NCBI GenBank assembly: GCA_015056865.1
Contig: SVFM01000012.1
Coordinates: forward strand, 18,812 to 82,811
Origin: Lachnospiraceae bacterium
Lineage (GTDB): Bacteria; Bacillota; Clostridia; Lachnospirales; Lachnospiraceae
Reading direction: 5' to 3'
DNA: 64,000 bases
Shown: positions 36,606-47,524 of the stretch, piece by piece
Position numbering within the stretch: position 1 is the stretch's first letter
Layout: each line of letters begins with the position of its first letter
The notes under the pieces: model-generated
The model's database searches: none
What the model saw: only the letters and a program-made list of their open reading frames with translations
What the model was told of the DNA's origin: nothing
Program-made: the position numbers and the translations under genes

Positions 36606-37220
36606 TCACCCCTCTTCTTGCCCTAAGGCGTTACCGTCCTCCAAAAAGGTATCCAGTATCCGGTATATTTCTTCTCTCCCCTGCTTTGTCTCAGAGGAAA
36701 AAGGTATCACAACAGTATCTTTCTTCGCTTTCAAGGTTTCCTTTATCAACTTTATCTGTTTCTGTACCTGACTTCGATTGATTTTGTCCAGCTTGGTTGC
36801 AATGATAATGGGATCATATCCCTGCTGCAGGATCCAGTCATACATGATCCTGTCATTCCCGGAGGGCTCGTGACGGATATCGATCAACAAAAATACCGCC
36901 CGAAGCTGTTTGGCTTTGTGCAGATAATTCTCGATCATCTTCCCCCACTTTGCCTTGGTCTCCTCGCTGGTCTTTGCATATCCGTACCCGGGCAAATCCA
37001 CAAAATAGATCTCATCATTCACATGATAAAAGTTTATGGTCTGGGTCTTACCCGGCTGTGCACTGGTGCGGGCCAATGCCTTACGATTCATCAGCGCATT
37101 GATCAGGGAAGACTTACCCACATTGCTCTTGCCTGCAAAAGCCACCTCCGGATGCTGATTCTCCGGCAGTCTGCTGGTAATCCCGCAGACCGTCTCCAGA
37201 CACACATTTTTGATAACCAT
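36606..37220 (-). CDS. ysxC: Ribosome-biogenesis GTPase YsxC/EngB
   Basis: 204 aa. G1 [13 protein letters not shown]3 DLPGYGYA, G4 TKLDKI. Assists late 50S subunit assembly. Its ribosome site (AAAGGAGTAG) overlaps the lon stop codon, giving tight coupling in the order lon-ysxC. Confidence 0.95.
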   Translation of the reverse strand: MVIKNVCLETVCGITSRLPENQHPEVAFAGKSNVGKSSLINALMNRKALARTSAQPGKTQTINFYHVNDEIYFVDLPGYGYAKTSEETKAKWGKMIENYLHKAKQLRAVFLLIDIRHEPSGNDRIMYDWILQQGYDPIIIATKLDKINRSQVQKQIKLIKETLKAKKDTVVIPFSSETKQGREEIYRILDTFLEDGNALGQEEG

Positions 37221-37226
37221 TGCACC

Positions 37227-39557
37227 CTACTCCTTTCTCAGAGCATGCTCCAATACTTCTGTCATAGTCTCCACAAACAGGATCTCCAGACCGGACTTGA
37301 TCTCCCGGGAGATTTCTTCCACGTCTTTACGATTTTCTGCAGGCACGAGCACCGTGCTGATACCCGCCTTCTTGGCAGCAAGGATCTTCTCCTTTAAGCC
37401 ACCGATGGGAAGCACTCTGCCACGCAGGGTGATCTCTCCGGTCATGGCTACCCTGGCATAGACCGGTATCCCGGTGATGGCAGAAAGGATTGCCGTGGCC
37501 ATGGTAATACCTGCGGAAGGTCCGTCCTTGGGCACTGCCCCCTCCGGAATGTGGATGTGAAAATCATTTTTCTTAAAGACACTTTCTGCAATATTGTACT
37601 GCTTGCTAATGGAGCGCACATAGCTGATACCGGTAAGTGCAGACTCCTTCATCACATCCCCCATCTGACCCGTCAGTTCGATCTCTCCTTTGCCGGGCAT
37701 CATATTCACTTCAATCTGAAGCGTATCGCCGCCCACACTGGTCCAAGCCAACCCTCTGACAATACCGATCTCATCCGTATCGTTGATCTTGTCGGGCATG
37801 TATTTCACCTTGCCCAGGTATTTTTCCAGATTCTTCTGGTTAATCCTTACCTTATTGACTTTTCTGGTCAACATCTCTTTTGCAGCTTTTCTGCAGATTT
37901 CACCAATCTTACGCTCCAATTCTCTGACGCCTGACTCCCTGGTATAACCATCGATCATGATCCGAAGGGCACTGTCATTGATACTAAGCTTACCGCCGTC
38001 CATGCCGTTCTTTTTATATTGTTTCTGAAGCAAATGCTCTTTGGCAATATGAAACTTTTCATTGGCCGTATAGCTGTTCACTTCAATCAGTTCCATACGA
38101 TCCAAAAGGGGCTTGGGGATGGTGGTGGTAGTATTGGCGGTTGCGATAAACAACACTTCTGACAAATCCAAGGGAATCTCCACATAGTGATCCCGGAACT
38201 TGCAGTTCTGTTCACTGTCCAGCACCTCCAAAAGAGCCGCCGAGGTATCGCCCTTGTAATCACTGCTCACCTTATCTATCTCATCCAAAAGCATGAGGGG
38301 ATTTTTCACTCCGGCTTGTCTAAGCCCCCCGGCAATCCGCCCGGGCATAGCCCCCACATAGGTTCTACGATGTCCTCTGATCTCGGCCTCATCCCTGACG
38401 CCTCCCAAGCTGATGCGCACATACTTTTTCCCAAGCGCCTCCGCCACACTCCTTGCAATGGAAGTCTTGCCGGTTCCGGGTGGTCCAACCAGACAAAGGA
38501 TCGGACTATCCCCGCCCTTGGTCAGGCTGCGCACTGCCAAAAATTCCAGTATTCGTTCCTTTACCTGCTCCAATCCATAATGCTGCTCCTCCAGGATCTG
38601 CTGTGCACGGGCAAGATTGGTATTATCCTTAGACACCTTATCCCAGGGCAGTTCCAACAGCGTTTCAATATACATCCGCTCTACTGCACTTTCAGAACTG
38701 CTGGGCATGAGGTTTTTAAATCTGCCAATCTCCTTTCGCAGCTTCTCCTTAACTTCCTTGCCGGCCTTCAGCTTCTCCACCGCTTCCTCAAACTGCTCCG
38801 CATCGGATAAGCCGCTGTTTTCACCCAGTTCCTCCCGTATGAAGGCCATCTGTTCCCGCAGCATATACTCTCTTTGATTTTTATTGATCCGGGTTTTTAC
38901 CTTCTCGCTCAGTTCTTCTTTGACCTTGGCTATCTCTACTTCATTATATAAAATTCCGGCCAAAATATCATACCTCTCCTGCAAGGTCTCCGCCTCCAGG
39001 ATCTGCTGTTTGGTATCAATAGCCAGAGGCATGCTGACTGTGATCTGGTCGATCAGATATTCCAAACCCTGCACACGCTGAAGTCTCCCTGCTAAGGCCT
39101 TGCCATGCTTGGGGTTCAGCTGCACATACTCCGTAAAGATATCCTTCAGTTCTCTGATCATAGCCTCTCTTTCGGTTTCTGTCACTTCTTCCTCACACTT
39201 TGGCAGTTCTGCCACATGAGCAAAGAGATAATCCGAAGGCTGCTCATCCAGAGAAAGCAGTTTGCCTCTGCATTTCCCCACGGCTACAATCTTTAAAACA
39301 CCCCCGGGCATCTTACTGACCTGTTTCACTACAGTAATGGTGCCCACTTTATACAAATCGTCCAGGCCGGGATCTTCCACCTTGAAATCTTTCTGCGTTA
39401 CCGCAAAAAGGTGCTGGTCTCCCTGCATGGCCGCCTCCACGGCTAATATGGATTTCTGACAACTTAGGTCAAACTGTATGATCATGTCCGGCATGATCGT
39501 CAATCCCTTAAGCGCTACTGCCGGCATTGCCATAATCGTCTGCTGTATATTTTCCAT
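37227..39557 (-). CDS. lon: ATP-dependent protease Lon
   Basis: 776 aa from the ATG at 39557 (GAGGGG upstream). N-terminal substrate-binding domain, AAA+ module with Walker [13 protein letters not shown], and a C-terminal protease with the catalytic serine in [12 protein letters not shown] and the lysine downstream near [14 protein letters not shown]. LonA type. The clpX-lon pair is split by a terminator at 39597-39631. Confidence 0.96.
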   Translation of the reverse strand: MENIQQTIMAMPAVALKGLTIMPDMIIQFDLSCQKSILAVEAAMQGDQHLFAVTQKDFKVEDPGLDDLYKVGTITVVKQVSKMPGGVLKIVAVGKCRGKLLSLDEQPSDYLFAHVAELPKCEEEVTETEREAMIRELKDIFTEYVQLNPKHGKALAGRLQRVQGLEYLIDQITVSMPLAIDTKQQILEAETLQERYDILAGILYNEVEIAKVKEELSEKVKTRINKNQREYMLREQMAFIREELGENSGLSDAEQFEEAVEKLKAGKEVKEKLRKEIGRFKNLMPSSSESAVERMYIETLLELPWDKVSKDNTNLARAQQILEEQHYGLEQVKERILEFLAVRSLTKGGDSPILCLVGPPGTGKTSIARSVAEALGKKYVRISLGGVRDEAEIRGHRRTYVGAMPGRIAGGLRQAGVKNPLMLLDEIDKVSSDYKGDTSAALLEVLDSEQNCKFRDHYVEIPLDLSEVLFIATANTTTTIPKPLLDRMELIEVNSYTANEKFHIAKEHLLQKQYKKNGMDGGKLSINDSALRIMIDGYTRESGVRELERKIGEICRKAAKEMLTRKVNKVRINQKNLEKYLGKVKYMPDKINDTDEIGIVRGLAWTSVGGDTLQIEVNMMPGKGEIELTGQMGDVMKESALTGISYVRSISKQYNIAESVFKKNDFHIHIPEGAVPKDGPSAGITMATAILSAITGIPVYARVAMTGEITLRGRVLPIGGLKEKILAAKKAGISTVLVPAENRKDVEEISREIKSGLEILFVETMTEVLEHALRKE

Positions 39558-39596
39558 CCTGTTCCCCTCTGTCCTCATGGTTTCTTTTCTGCAACA

Positions 39597-39631
39597 AAAC
39601 ACCGCTCTTATCTCTGGATAAGGGCGGCGTT
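39597..39631 (-). terminator. Terminator between clpX and lon
   Basis: A 14-15-bp stem (AACGCCGCCCTTATC with near-complement) and 4-nt loop, followed by TTTTG, 8 bp past the clpX stop. Partial readthrough into lon is possible. Confidence 0.6.
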
Positions 39632-39638
39632 TCTACAT

Positions 39639-40904
39639 TTATTTCACTTTTCCAAGCGCCGCATCACGATGCACTATAAAAGGCTCACTTTCACCCTTCA
39701 CAGCTTCTCTGGTGATAATGACTTCCCCAATGGTCTCGTCCGAAGGAATTTCATACATCACATCCATCATCACATTTTCCATAATAGAACGAAGACCTCT
39801 GGCGCCGGTCTTTCTCTCCAAAGCCTGTTCCGCTATGGCTTCCACCGCATCCGGATGCACGGTCAGTTTCACATGATCCATCTCAAACAGTCTCTGATAC
39901 TGTTTCACAAGAGCACTCTTTGGCTCCTGAAGGATGCGTACCAAGGCGGCTTTATCCAGTCCCTCCAAAGATACATTGATAGGCACACGGCCCACAAACT
40001 CCGGAATAAGGCCAAACTTTACCAAGTCCTGAGGCGTTACCTCACCCAGGATCTCACCAATCTCCTTGGTGGATTTATCCACAATTTCCGCATTAAAACC
40101 AATGGCCTTCTTATCCAGTCTGGTCTCAATGATCTTCTCCAAACCATCAAATGCACCACCGCAGATAAAGAGGATATTGGAGGTATCTACCTGGATCAGC
40201 TCCTGATGAGGATGCTTTCTTCCCCCCTGGGGCGGCACACTGGCAACCGTTCCCTCCACAATCTTTAAAAGCGCCTGCTGTACACCCTCTCCGGATACGT
40301 CACGGGTGATAGACACATTTTCGCTTTTCTTGGTAATCTTATCAATCTCATCGATATAGATGATGCCGTATTGAGCTCGCTCCACATCATAGTCCGCCGC
40401 CTGCACCAGCTTCAGCAGGATGTTCTCCACATCCTCGCCCACATAACCGGCCTCCGTCAGCGTGGTGGCATCTGCAATGGCAAAAGGCACATTGATGATC
40501 TTTGCCAGGGTCTGAGCCAGATAAGTCTTTCCGCATCCTGTGGGACCGATCATCAGAATATTACTCTTTTGCAGCTCCACATCCCCCGGCTTCTTTTCAG
40601 CCGTAACCCTCTTATAATGATTGTATACCGCTACGGCCAATACCTTCTTGGCAGCCTCCTGCCCGATCACATAGTCATCCAAAAACCGCTTGATTTCCAC
40701 CGGTTTTAAGAGATTGATCTCCGGCTTTTCAGGCCCGGTCTCTCCATCCAGTTCAAATTCTTCTTCCAGAATATCTCCGCAAATCTCAATACACTCATCA
40801 CAAATGTATACCCCTGCAGGACCTGCGATCAACTTTCTGACCTGATCCTGGGTTTTGTTGCAGAAAGAACATCTCACATCATTTCCGGAATTTTTACCTG
40901 CCAT
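39639..40904 (-). CDS. clpX: ATP-dependent unfoldase ClpX
   Basis: 421 aa. N-terminal zinc-binding domain with cysteine pairs CSFC and CDEC, then an AAA+ module with Walker [13 protein letters not shown], Walker [11 protein letters not shown] and the GYVGEDVEN pore region. It delivers substrates to ClpP, encoded just upstream. Confidence 0.97.
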   Translation of the reverse strand: MAGKNSGNDVRCSFCNKTQDQVRKLIAGPAGVYICDECIEICGDILEEEFELDGETGPEKPEINLLKPVEIKRFLDDYVIGQEAAKKVLAVAVYNHYKRVTAEKKPGDVELQKSNILMIGPTGCGKTYLAQTLAKIINVPFAIADATTLTEAGYVGEDVENILLKLVQAADYDVERAQYGIIYIDEIDKITKKSENVSITRDVSGEGVQQALLKIVEGTVASVPPQGGRKHPHQELIQVDTSNILFICGGAFDGLEKIIETRLDKKAIGFNAEIVDKSTKEIGEILGEVTPQDLVKFGLIPEFVGRVPINVSLEGLDKAALVRILQEPKSALVKQYQRLFEMDHVKLTVHPDAVEAIAEQALERKTGARGLRSIMENVMMDVMYEIPSDETIGEVIITREAVKGESEPFIVHRDAALGKVK

Positions 40905-40933
40905 TTTATAATGTTCCTTTCCAGCTTTCCCTC

Positions 40934-41533
40934 TTATTTTTCCTTGGATGTAGGACGGGATGTCACTACCTTATCGATCAATCCGTATTCCAGCGCTTCC
41001 TGCGCACTCTTCCAATTGTCACGCTCCGTATCTGCAGCGATCACCTCGTAGTCCTTGCCGGTATTTTCTGCCAACATCCTGTTCAGCTTCTCCCTGGTGT
41101 GCAGGATATGCTTGGCTGCGATCTCGATCTCGGTAGCCTGCCCCTGTGCACCGCCGAGGGGCTGATGGATCATGATCTCCGCATTGGGAAGGGCCATGCG
41201 CTTGCCCTTGGCACCGCCGGCCAGAAGAAAGGCTCCCATGCTGGCTGCCATACCGATGCAAATGGTGGACACGTCACATTTGATAAACTGCATGGTATCG
41301 TAGATCGCCATGCCTGCGGTCACAGAACCGCCCGGGCTGTTGATATAGAGATTGATATCCTTCTCCGGATCCTCAGCCTCCAGATATAAAAGCTGTGCAA
41401 CCACCAGGCTGGCGGTCACCTCATTTACCTCTTCTCCCAGAAAAATAATTCTATCTTTTAACAATCTGGAATAAATATCATAACTTCTTTCTCCTCTGCT
41501 GGTCTGCTCGAGGACATAAGGCACTAAACTCAT
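40934..41533 (-). CDS. clpP: ATP-dependent protease proteolytic subunit ClpP
   Basis: 199 aa. Catalytic triad S98 in [10 protein letters not shown]123 in MIHQPLGG and D172 in ERDNW. A tetradecameric serine protease working with ClpX. It has its own promoter (41574-41602) after the tig terminator, and clpX follows by 29 bp. Confidence 0.97.
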   Translation of the reverse strand: MSLVPYVLEQTSRGERSYDIYSRLLKDRIIFLGEEVNEVTASLVVAQLLYLEAEDPEKDINLYINSPGGSVTAGMAIYDTMQFIKCDVSTICIGMAASMGAFLLAGGAKGKRMALPNAEIMIHQPLGGAQGQATEIEIAAKHILHTREKLNRMLAENTGKDYEVIAADTERDNWKSAQEALEYGLIDKVVTSRPTSKEK

Positions 41534-41573
41534 TACAATCCCTCCATCTTACCTATTTCTGCCATCTACTAAC

Positions 41574-41602
41574 ATCATATCGTACTGTCAGTTCTTTTGC
41601 AA
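41574..41602 (-). promoter_or_regulatory. Promoter of clpP-clpX
   Basis: TTGCAA and TATGAT with a 17-bp spacer, 41 bp before the clpP start. Confidence 0.6.
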
Positions 41603-41644
41603 TCTTAAAACAGAGGATTTCATAAAATCTTAATCCTCTGTTTT
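41603..41644 (-). terminator. Terminator of tig
   Basis: Perfect 13-bp stem AAAACAGAGGATT with complement, 12-nt loop, 8 bp past the tig stop. The T-run is short (TTTT). Confidence 0.65.
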
Positions 41645-41652
41645 AGTGTTCC

Positions 41653-42972
41653 TTATTCTTTATCTTTTGCTTTGGCAGTCTTTTTCGCTGCTTCCTTGGC
41701 GTTTGCTACTACAAACTCCACTGCCTTGGTCACTGCCAGATCCTGCATGATCTGCTTCTTGCCGTTCTCGCCCAGAGTCTCTCTCACCTTATCTTCTTCC
41801 ATCTGGTACATCTCGGCCATCTTCTTCACTTCTGCATCGAAGTCTTCCTCGGTAGCTTCAATATTCTCAGCCTTTACAACCGCTTCCAGAACCAATCTGG
41901 ACTGAATACGGGACAGAGCCTGAGGTTTTACCTGATCCATCATCTTCGCTGCATCAAGACCGGTAAACTGGAAGTACTGATCCAGAGACATACCCTGCAT
42001 CTGCAGTCTCTGTGCAAAATCATCTATCATCTGTCTCTGCTGTGTCTCAACCATCGCATCCGGAATGTCCATCTGGGCATCAGCGATGATGGCTTCGATC
42101 ACTGCATCTTCCTTCACTCTCTTAGCCTGCTCTTCCTTCTGCTGAGCCAGACCTTTCTTCACATCCTCTCTGTACTCAGCCAGAGTATCGAAAGCGGAAA
42201 CCTCACTTGCAAACTCATCATCCAGCTCAGGCAGTTCCTTTGCCTTGATCTCCTTCACCAGGCACTTAAACACGGCTTCCTTGCCGGCCAGATCTGCTGC
42301 ATGATACTCCTCAGGGAAGGTAACCTTCACCTCGGTCTCCTTGCCGATCTCTGCACCTACCAGCTGCTCTTCAAAGCCGGGGATAAAGGAACCGGAACCG
42401 ATGGTCAAAGGATAATCTGTACCCTTGCCGCCCTCGAAGGCAACCTCATCCACAAAGCCTTCATAATCCAATGTCACAATATCGCCATCCAGAACAGCTC
42501 TGTCTTCCACAGTAATGGTTCTTGCACTGTTCTCCCGCTCCTTCTGGATCTGAGCGTCTACTTCCTCGTCTGTCACTTCTACGTCCTGCTTATCAACCTT
42601 CACACCCTTGTACTTGCCAAGTGTCACTTCCGGTTTCAATGCAACCTCTGCGGTAAAGATGAAAGGCTTACCTGCCTCGATCTGTGTCACGTCAATCTTA
42701 GGGCTGGAAACGATCTCCTCCTCACACTCTGCCAGGGCTTTCTCATAAGCGGTGGGGATCAGTTCATTGGCTGCATCTTCATAAAAGATTGCGGCGCCGT
42801 ACATCTTCTCGATCATCTTGCGTGGAACTTTGCCCTTGCGGAATCCGGGAACGTTGATTTTATTTTTATTTTTCTGGTAAGCTTTCTCGATCGCTTGCTC
42901 CAATTCCTCGGCAGAAACCTCGATTGTCAGTTTCGCCATATTTTTTTCCAGTTTTTCAATCTGCAGACTCAT
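41653..42972 (-). CDS. tig: Trigger factor
   Basis: 439 aa from the ATG at 42972, downstream of AAAGGAGG. Ribosome-binding N-domain with the signature GFRKGKVPRK, PPIase domain (about residues 150-240; DGDIVTLDYEGFVD) and a long helical C-terminal chaperone domain. It is the first protein of the tig-clpP-clpX-lon cluster. Confidence 0.96.
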   Translation of the reverse strand: MSLQIEKLEKNMAKLTIEVSAEELEQAIEKAYQKNKNKINVPGFRKGKVPRKMIEKMYGAAIFYEDAANELIPTAYEKALAECEEEIVSSPKIDVTQIEAGKPFIFTAEVALKPEVTLGKYKGVKVDKQDVEVTDEEVDAQIQKERENSARTITVEDRAVLDGDIVTLDYEGFVDEVAFEGGKGTDYPLTIGSGSFIPGFEEQLVGAEIGKETEVKVTFPEEYHAADLAGKEAVFKCLVKEIKAKELPELDDEFASEVSAFDTLAEYREDVKKGLAQQKEEQAKRVKEDAVIEAIIADAQMDIPDAMVETQQRQMIDDFAQRLQMQGMSLDQYFQFTGLDAAKMMDQVKPQALSRIQSRLVLEAVVKAENIEATEEDFDAEVKKMAEMYQMEEDKVRETLGENGKKQIMQDLAVTKAVEFVVANAKEAAKKTAKAKDKE

Positions 42973-43066
42973 TTTTTGTACTTCCTCCTTTGACAACCTC
43001 TCGTGTCATATCTTCCTCATTACTTATTATCTATCCAAATTGCGGACAGGTCACAGTCATTTTACG

Positions 43067-43095
43067 ATTATAACACAGTTTTTTTCGTTTGTCTA
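43067..43095 (-). promoter_or_regulatory. Promoter of tig
   Basis: TAGACA and TATAAT with a 17-bp spacer, giving a leader of about 90 nt. The remainder of the 295-bp gap up to the spore-protein gene holds only a short imperfect hairpin at 43189-43216. Confidence 0.55.
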
Positions 43096-43267
43096 CATTA
43101 GAAAAACTTACCATAATATTTTCTTTTTCATGGCTTATACTAAGAACAAGATAAGTGATAACAAACGCACTTGCAGCGAAGTATTTCGAGATAAGTGGTT
43201 TGATATCCGCTTATCTTGAAAATAGAGAAAGAACATGTAAAAAGAAAAGATACGGAGGTGAATATCA

Positions 43268-43465
43268 ATGGCAAGCAGATCTAACAGAGTTGAAGTACCC
43301 GAAGCAAAAGCAGCAATGGATCGTTTCAAAACTGAGGTTGCATCTGAACTGGGTGTAAACCTGAAAGAGGGTTACAACGGTGACCTGACTTCCAAAGAAG
43401 CTGGATCTATCGGCGGCGAAATGGTACGCAGAATGATCAAGAAGCAGGAAGAATCCATGAAATAA
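43268..43465 (+). CDS. Small acid-soluble spore protein, alpha/beta type
   Basis: 65 aa. Carries both family signatures: a germination-protease site region around FKTEVASELGV and the DNA-binding GYNGDLTSKEAGSIGGEMVRRMI part (split by eye near residue 50). Binds and protects spore DNA. ATG follows ACGGAGGTG. Expression should depend on SigG, but I could not find a convincing SigG promoter. Confidence 0.95.
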   Translation: MASRSNRVEVPEAKAAMDRFKTEVASELGVNLKEGYNGDLTSKEAGSIGGEMVRRMIKKQEESMK

Positions 43466-43475
43466 AATGAGTTCC

Positions 43476-43518
43476 AAAAAGACTGCCGCGCATGTGACCT
43501 GGCTCCATGCGCGGCAGT
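43476..43518 (-). terminator. Terminator shared by the spore-protein and DJ-1 genes
   Basis: Perfect 13-bp stem ACTGCCGCGCATG with complement, followed on the minus strand by CTTTTT. It lies just past the DJ-1 gene stop at 43523 and also ends the convergent spore gene. Confidence 0.75.
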
Positions 43519-43522
43519 ACTG

Positions 43523-44071
43523 TTATGCATAAATGATCGTGGCAGCCAACTCCTTTGCCTTGTCCCCCCCGCAAAAATATTCCACAATGGCCAAGCCAAA
43601 ATCAACGGCACAACCCATTCCCCGGGAGGTGATCACGTGATCAGACACTTCCACAATTCTATCACTGACCCGTGCCCCCTCCAAATGGCTTTCAAACCCC
43701 GGATAAGCACAGGCGTCTCGCCCCTTTAAATATCCTCTGTGCCCCAAAATACTGGGGGCTGCACAAATCGCGGCAATTCCCTTCCCTTCCTGATAAAAAC
43801 GATCTGTCTGCTCCATCAGTCCCTGATGGGCTTCCAGATTCTTCGTCCCCGGCATCCCTCCCGGCAGAACGATCATATCCAGCGCCTCAAAATCCACTTC
43901 CTCAAACAATTGATCCATGGCAACGCCAATACCGTGAGATCCCACCACCTGAAATTCTCCGGTCACAGACACCATATCCGTCTGGATCCCTGCCCTGCGG
44001 CACAGATCCACCACGGTCAGCGCCTCTATCTCTTCATATCCTGTAGCAAAAAAAACGGCAATCCTATTCAT
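43523..44071 (-). CDS. DJ-1/PfpI family protein
   Basis: 182 aa from the ATG at 44071 (GGAGGG upstream). Flavodoxin-like fold, nucleophile elbow C103 in AAICAAPSILG, acidic partner in GYEEIEALT near residue 15, and LPGGMPG. The DJ-1 subgroup includes glyoxalase III and deglycase activities; which applies is not decided by sequence. Monocistronic. Confidence 0.9.
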   Translation of the reverse strand: MNRIAVFFATGYEEIEALTVVDLCRRAGIQTDMVSVTGEFQVVGSHGIGVAMDQLFEEVDFEALDMIVLPGGMPGTKNLEAHQGLMEQTDRFYQEGKGIAAICAAPSILGHRGYLKGRDACAYPGFESHLEGARVSDRIVEVSDHVITSRGMGCAVDFGLAIVEYFCGGDKAKELAATIIYA

Positions 44072-44180
44072 ACTTTCCCTCCACTTACAAAGTCTTTTTA
44101 TTAGTATACCTTGTTTCTTTTGAAAAATAAAGTATAATGGATAGTATCTCTGAACATTCATCACAATTGGAGGAACCACC

Positions 44181-44672
44181 ATGGAAATAGAACGCAAATT
44201 TACCATCAAATATCTGCCGGAAGATCTGGAATCCTATCCCTTTCACCAAATTGAGCAGGCCTATTTAAATACGGCCCCTGTTGTCAGGATCCGTAAGGAA
44301 GACGAAAACTATTATCTGACCTACAAGGGCAAAGGTCTGCTGGCACGGGAAGAATATAATCTGCCTTTGAACAAAGAATCTTATTATCATTTGCGGGAAA
44401 AAGCAGATGGGATCATCATATCCAAAAGACGCTACCTTATCCCTTTAAAAAATCCCCGATTCATCCATACTGCCCCGGATGTGCCCCAGAACTATGCTCT
44501 GACCATCGAACTTGATATATTTGAAGGCCCTCTGGCTCCTCTTATTCTGGCAGAAGTGGAATTTGGCAGCAAAACGGCAGCAGAAAATTTTCTGCCGCCG
44601 GACTGGTTTGACCAGGATGTTACTTATGATCGGGCTTATCATAATGCGACTCTAAGCCGCATGGAAATTTAA
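44181..44672 (+). CDS. CYTH-domain protein
   Basis: 163 aa, single CYTH domain with the MEIERKF (ExExK) start, VRIRKEDENYYLTYKG basic strand, and LAEVEFGS acidic strand forming a triphosphate tunnel. Likely inorganic triphosphatase or thiamine-triphosphatase-like. ATG follows TTGGAGG. Monocistronic. Confidence 0.88.
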   Translation: MEIERKFTIKYLPEDLESYPFHQIEQAYLNTAPVVRIRKEDENYYLTYKGKGLLAREEYNLPLNKESYYHLREKADGIIISKRRYLIPLKNPRFIHTAPDVPQNYALTIELDIFEGPLAPLILAEVEFGSKTAAENFLPPDWFDQDVTYDRAYHNATLSRMEI

Positions 44673-44714
44673 GTTCGCTGGGGTTGAACTTAAAGGAAAA
44701 ACTTCTCAAAACAA

Positions 44715-46469
44715 CTAGCCTAACTCTCTGCGCTGAGGGATCCGAATCATCACCCTGGTTCCCTCTCCCTCCTTGCTGTGGAATGTGATACCATAGGCAT
44801 CCCCATAATAAGTCTCAATACGTTGCTGTACATTGTAGACGCCATAGCCCCCGCCGATGCTTCCCACGGCGGGTTCTTTCAACACATTTTCCACCTGCTC
44901 CGGCGTCATGCCGCTTCCATTATCCCGAATCTCAAAAACAATATCCCCTCTCACCGGCCTTGCACTGATCCAGATCATGCCGCCCTTTTCGTTTCCTCTC
45001 ACACCGTGGTCCATGGCATTCTCTACAATAGGCTGCAGCAGATGCTTGATGATGGTACATCCTTTTATCTCCTCAGAAATATCAAACTCATATTTTACAT
45101 TCTCCAATCGATAAGCAAAGATCTCCAAGTCCAGGTACTCCCGGATCATGGCGATCTCTTCCTCTATGCGGATCAGCAAATGACCTCTGCTGAGTACGAT
45201 ACGATAGTAGTGTATCAGGGAATCTATGGATTTACGAATGGCCTGATCCTTGATCTGATAACGGATACTGGCCAACGTATTATACAAAAAGTGCGGATTA
45301 AAACGCATCTGCAAAAGTTCCAACTCCAGACGGTTCATCTCTGCTTTATGCTGCTCCAACTTGGCACTGTATTCCCGAGTGTTTTGTATCAACTGGCTGA
45401 TCCTGGACTCAATTCCCAGAAAATCACTGTCCCCCACCACACTGGCAGAAGGCTCTGTCAAAAAAGTATCCAACTCGTTATTCATCTTTTCAATGGAACG
45501 GGTCACACGGGCTGTGAGCAAGGTTGCCACTCCATAACTGGTGGCCAGGATCGCCAACACAAACAGCACAATGATCATCAAAAATTGTACCATATTCCCA
45601 CGGATAACTCCATTCACATAGTTTTCCGGAAAAAGGCAGGTTACCCGGCTGCCCGGCAGGCCATCCACCGTGATCTCACCGGGGTAAAAACCGGAACATT
45701 CGCCGGTTGTATGATATGTTTCAAGCAGTTCCTGAGCATCCGGCAGATCCTGAGACATTAAAATGGTCTGTTTTGTTTCTCCTGCCTGCAGGAAAATACC
45801 ATATATACTTCCGGCAGGAAACTTTACGTCCTTTATATCCAGCATCTGATCTATGGGCATACTTATCTCCAGAAGGCAATCGGAATTCTTCATATTCCCT
45901 ATCTTCAGGTACACGCAGATCCTCTCCTCCATGGTCGCTTTCGCGTAACCGTCCTGTGCCCTTTCCACCTCTCTGGCAACGATCAAAATCTCTCCTGCAT
46001 GCAACCTCTGGATCCTTTCATACAGTGCATCCCCGGGCGCAAATTCATCCGTAAGACTGCCCATCGTATAACTGTATCCGCCGTAATCCCTGTCGCTTAA
46101 GTAGGGATACCATCTGACCACCAATGCATCATTTCCCGCTGTGATGGTGGAAGCTATCTCCTTCAACTCATTGATATACTGCAACCCTTGTGTCAGAGTC
46201 ATACTGCTGATATTGTTAAGTGCAGACTGTACACTGGAATTACTGCTCACATAGGCAACCTTCAGTTCCATCTCCTGCACAAACCGGTCAAACTGCACTG
46301 TCTCCACTTCTAAAGCCTGTGTATATTCACTGATGGCGTCCTTTTCCCATTTGTCCTTCTCTCCGGAAAGATAGACAGCGCCAAAAAGCCCAAAAGGTAT
46401 CAGGGCAAATATCATCATGACCAACGAAACTCTCCAACGATATGGCAGACGCCGAAATTTACGATGCAT
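44715..46469 (-). CDS. YesM/LytS-type sensor histidine kinase
   Basis: 584 aa from the ATG at 46469 (AGGAGGG upstream). First membrane helix about residues 13-35, large extracellular sensor domain, second helix about 295-318, HAMP-like linker, and the His_kinase phosphoacceptor box FNPHFLYNTLASIRYQ. The ATP-binding domain ends with DNGSGM and GGYGVYNVQQRI. These kinases pair with AraC-type response regulators and sense extracellular sugars. Its neighbour upstream is a plain AraC protein without a receiver, so its partner may be the regulator at 62435. Confidence 0.92.
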   Translation of the reverse strand: MHRKFRRLPYRWRVSLVMMIFALIPFGLFGAVYLSGEKDKWEKDAISEYTQALEVETVQFDRFVQEMELKVAYVSSNSSVQSALNNISSMTLTQGLQYINELKEIASTITAGNDALVVRWYPYLSDRDYGGYSYTMGSLTDEFAPGDALYERIQRLHAGEILIVAREVERAQDGYAKATMEERICVYLKIGNMKNSDCLLEISMPIDQMLDIKDVKFPAGSIYGIFLQAGETKQTILMSQDLPDAQELLETYHTTGECSGFYPGEITVDGLPGSRVTCLFPENYVNGVIRGNMVQFLMIIVLFVLAILATSYGVATLLTARVTRSIEKMNNELDTFLTEPSASVVGDSDFLGIESRISQLIQNTREYSAKLEQHKAEMNRLELELLQMRFNPHFLYNTLASIRYQIKDQAIRKSIDSLIHYYRIVLSRGHLLIRIEEEIAMIREYLDLEIFAYRLENVKYEFDISEEIKGCTIIKHLLQPIVENAMDHGVRGNEKGGMIWISARPVRGDIVFEIRDNGSGMTPEQVENVLKEPAVGSIGGGYGVYNVQQRIETYYGDAYGITFHSKEGEGTRVMIRIPQRRELG

Positions 46470-46486
46470 CGTATTTTCCCTCCTGA

Positions 46487-47380
46487 TCATTTGCTACTTC
46501 TTATTATCCCATTTTCCCAGACCTCAGTCAATGCACTTTTTCCGAAACCTTCCCTCTGATACCTTCCGCCGCTCAGATATTCTCCCGGTGTAAGACCTGT
46601 ATGTTTTTTAAACAGCCTGTACCCATAGGATACATCTGTAACAGCAACATTTTCACAGGCTGTTTTAAAAGGCAAACCCTTATTTTCCATGAGCTCCGCA
46701 ATGATACGCACCTTTTCCCGACTCATATACTGATGCAGAGTGATCCCGTTTGTTTCTTTAAATACTGCATTCAAGTAATTGGGAGTTTTATCCATTTCAG
46801 CTGCCAATTCAGCCAAAGAAACCTCCCTGTCCATATGGCTGGCAATATACTTCTTTACTCTGTAACTCAGGATCGATCCGGACTGCTGTGCGCCGGACAA
46901 ATTGCTCCGACCCAGTCGATTGATCTTTTCCAACACTCCCATGGCACATAAGGATGCTCCCATTTGATTGGTCTTTCGGGAGATCCCCATCTGAGAAACA
47001 ATGGCGTAAAGGTCTTTCTTAATCACCTCGTTATCACTGCAGGGCGGTATCACAAAGGGAACCACGATCCCCGGAAACTCCTCCGGCACCGGACACCCTT
47101 CCTCCAACAAATCGAAGGTATACTCCATAGACAATTGCACCGTACAATGGGCCCCTGAGGAAAGGATCCTGATGGGCAGATGCCGAAACAGGATAAATAT
47201 GCTTCCCTGCTCTGCCACAAAACACTGTCCGTAAAGTTCTCCGGTGATCCTTCCACTCTTCACATATACCACTTCAAAACTTTTTTCCTTCTTTCCATAA
47301 ATACTGCTGTGGTTTTCTGCATAGAAGTGATGGGCAAATCCAATCTGGGGCAACGAAGAAAACTCCAATAAAGCATTCAC
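46487..47380 (-). CDS. AraC-family transcriptional regulator
   Basis: 297 aa; start taken as the GTG at 47380 because the GTG at 47392 abuts the AGGAGG site. N-terminal cupin-like sensing domain (about 1-130) and a C-terminal double helix-turn-helix (DREVSLAELAAEMDKTPNYL, then TACENVAVTDVSYGYRLFKK). It lies 17 bp upstream of the kinase gene in one operon and is divergent from the NodB-like tandem pair, its probable target. Confidence 0.88.
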   Translation of the reverse strand: MNALLEFSSLPQIGFAHHFYAENHSSIYGKKEKSFEVVYVKSGRITGELYGQCFVAEQGSIFILFRHLPIRILSSGAHCTVQLSMEYTFDLLEEGCPVPEEFPGIVVPFVIPPCSDNEVIKKDLYAIVSQMGISRKTNQMGASLCAMGVLEKINRLGRSNLSGAQQSGSILSYRVKKYIASHMDREVSLAELAAEMDKTPNYLNAVFKETNGITLHQYMSREKVRIIAELMENKGLPFKTACENVAVTDVSYGYRLFKKHTGLTPGEYLSGGRYQREGFGKSALTEVWENGIIRSSK

Positions 47381-47453
47381 TTTGATGCGCACCTCCTTTT
47401 AGATAATACTATTATAAAATAGTTGTTTTGTCCATATGGAATTGTTTTCACAA

Positions 47454-47482
47454 TTGATTCTTGTCCTGTGCATCCATATAAT
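47454..47482 (+). promoter_or_regulatory. Promoter of the tandem NodB-like genes
   Basis: TTGATT and TATAAT with a 17-bp spacer, 42 bp before the start at 47525, in the AraC-divergent region. Confidence 0.65.
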
Positions 47483-47524
47483 GAGCTTACAAGCTGCAGC
47501 GAAAACAAAAAAAGGAGACATTTT

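Noticed and set aside
43097..43267. SigG promoter for the spore protein gene
   Set aside because: A CATAATA-like -10 exists at about 43110, but no matching -35 at the right spacing; not convincing enough to list.
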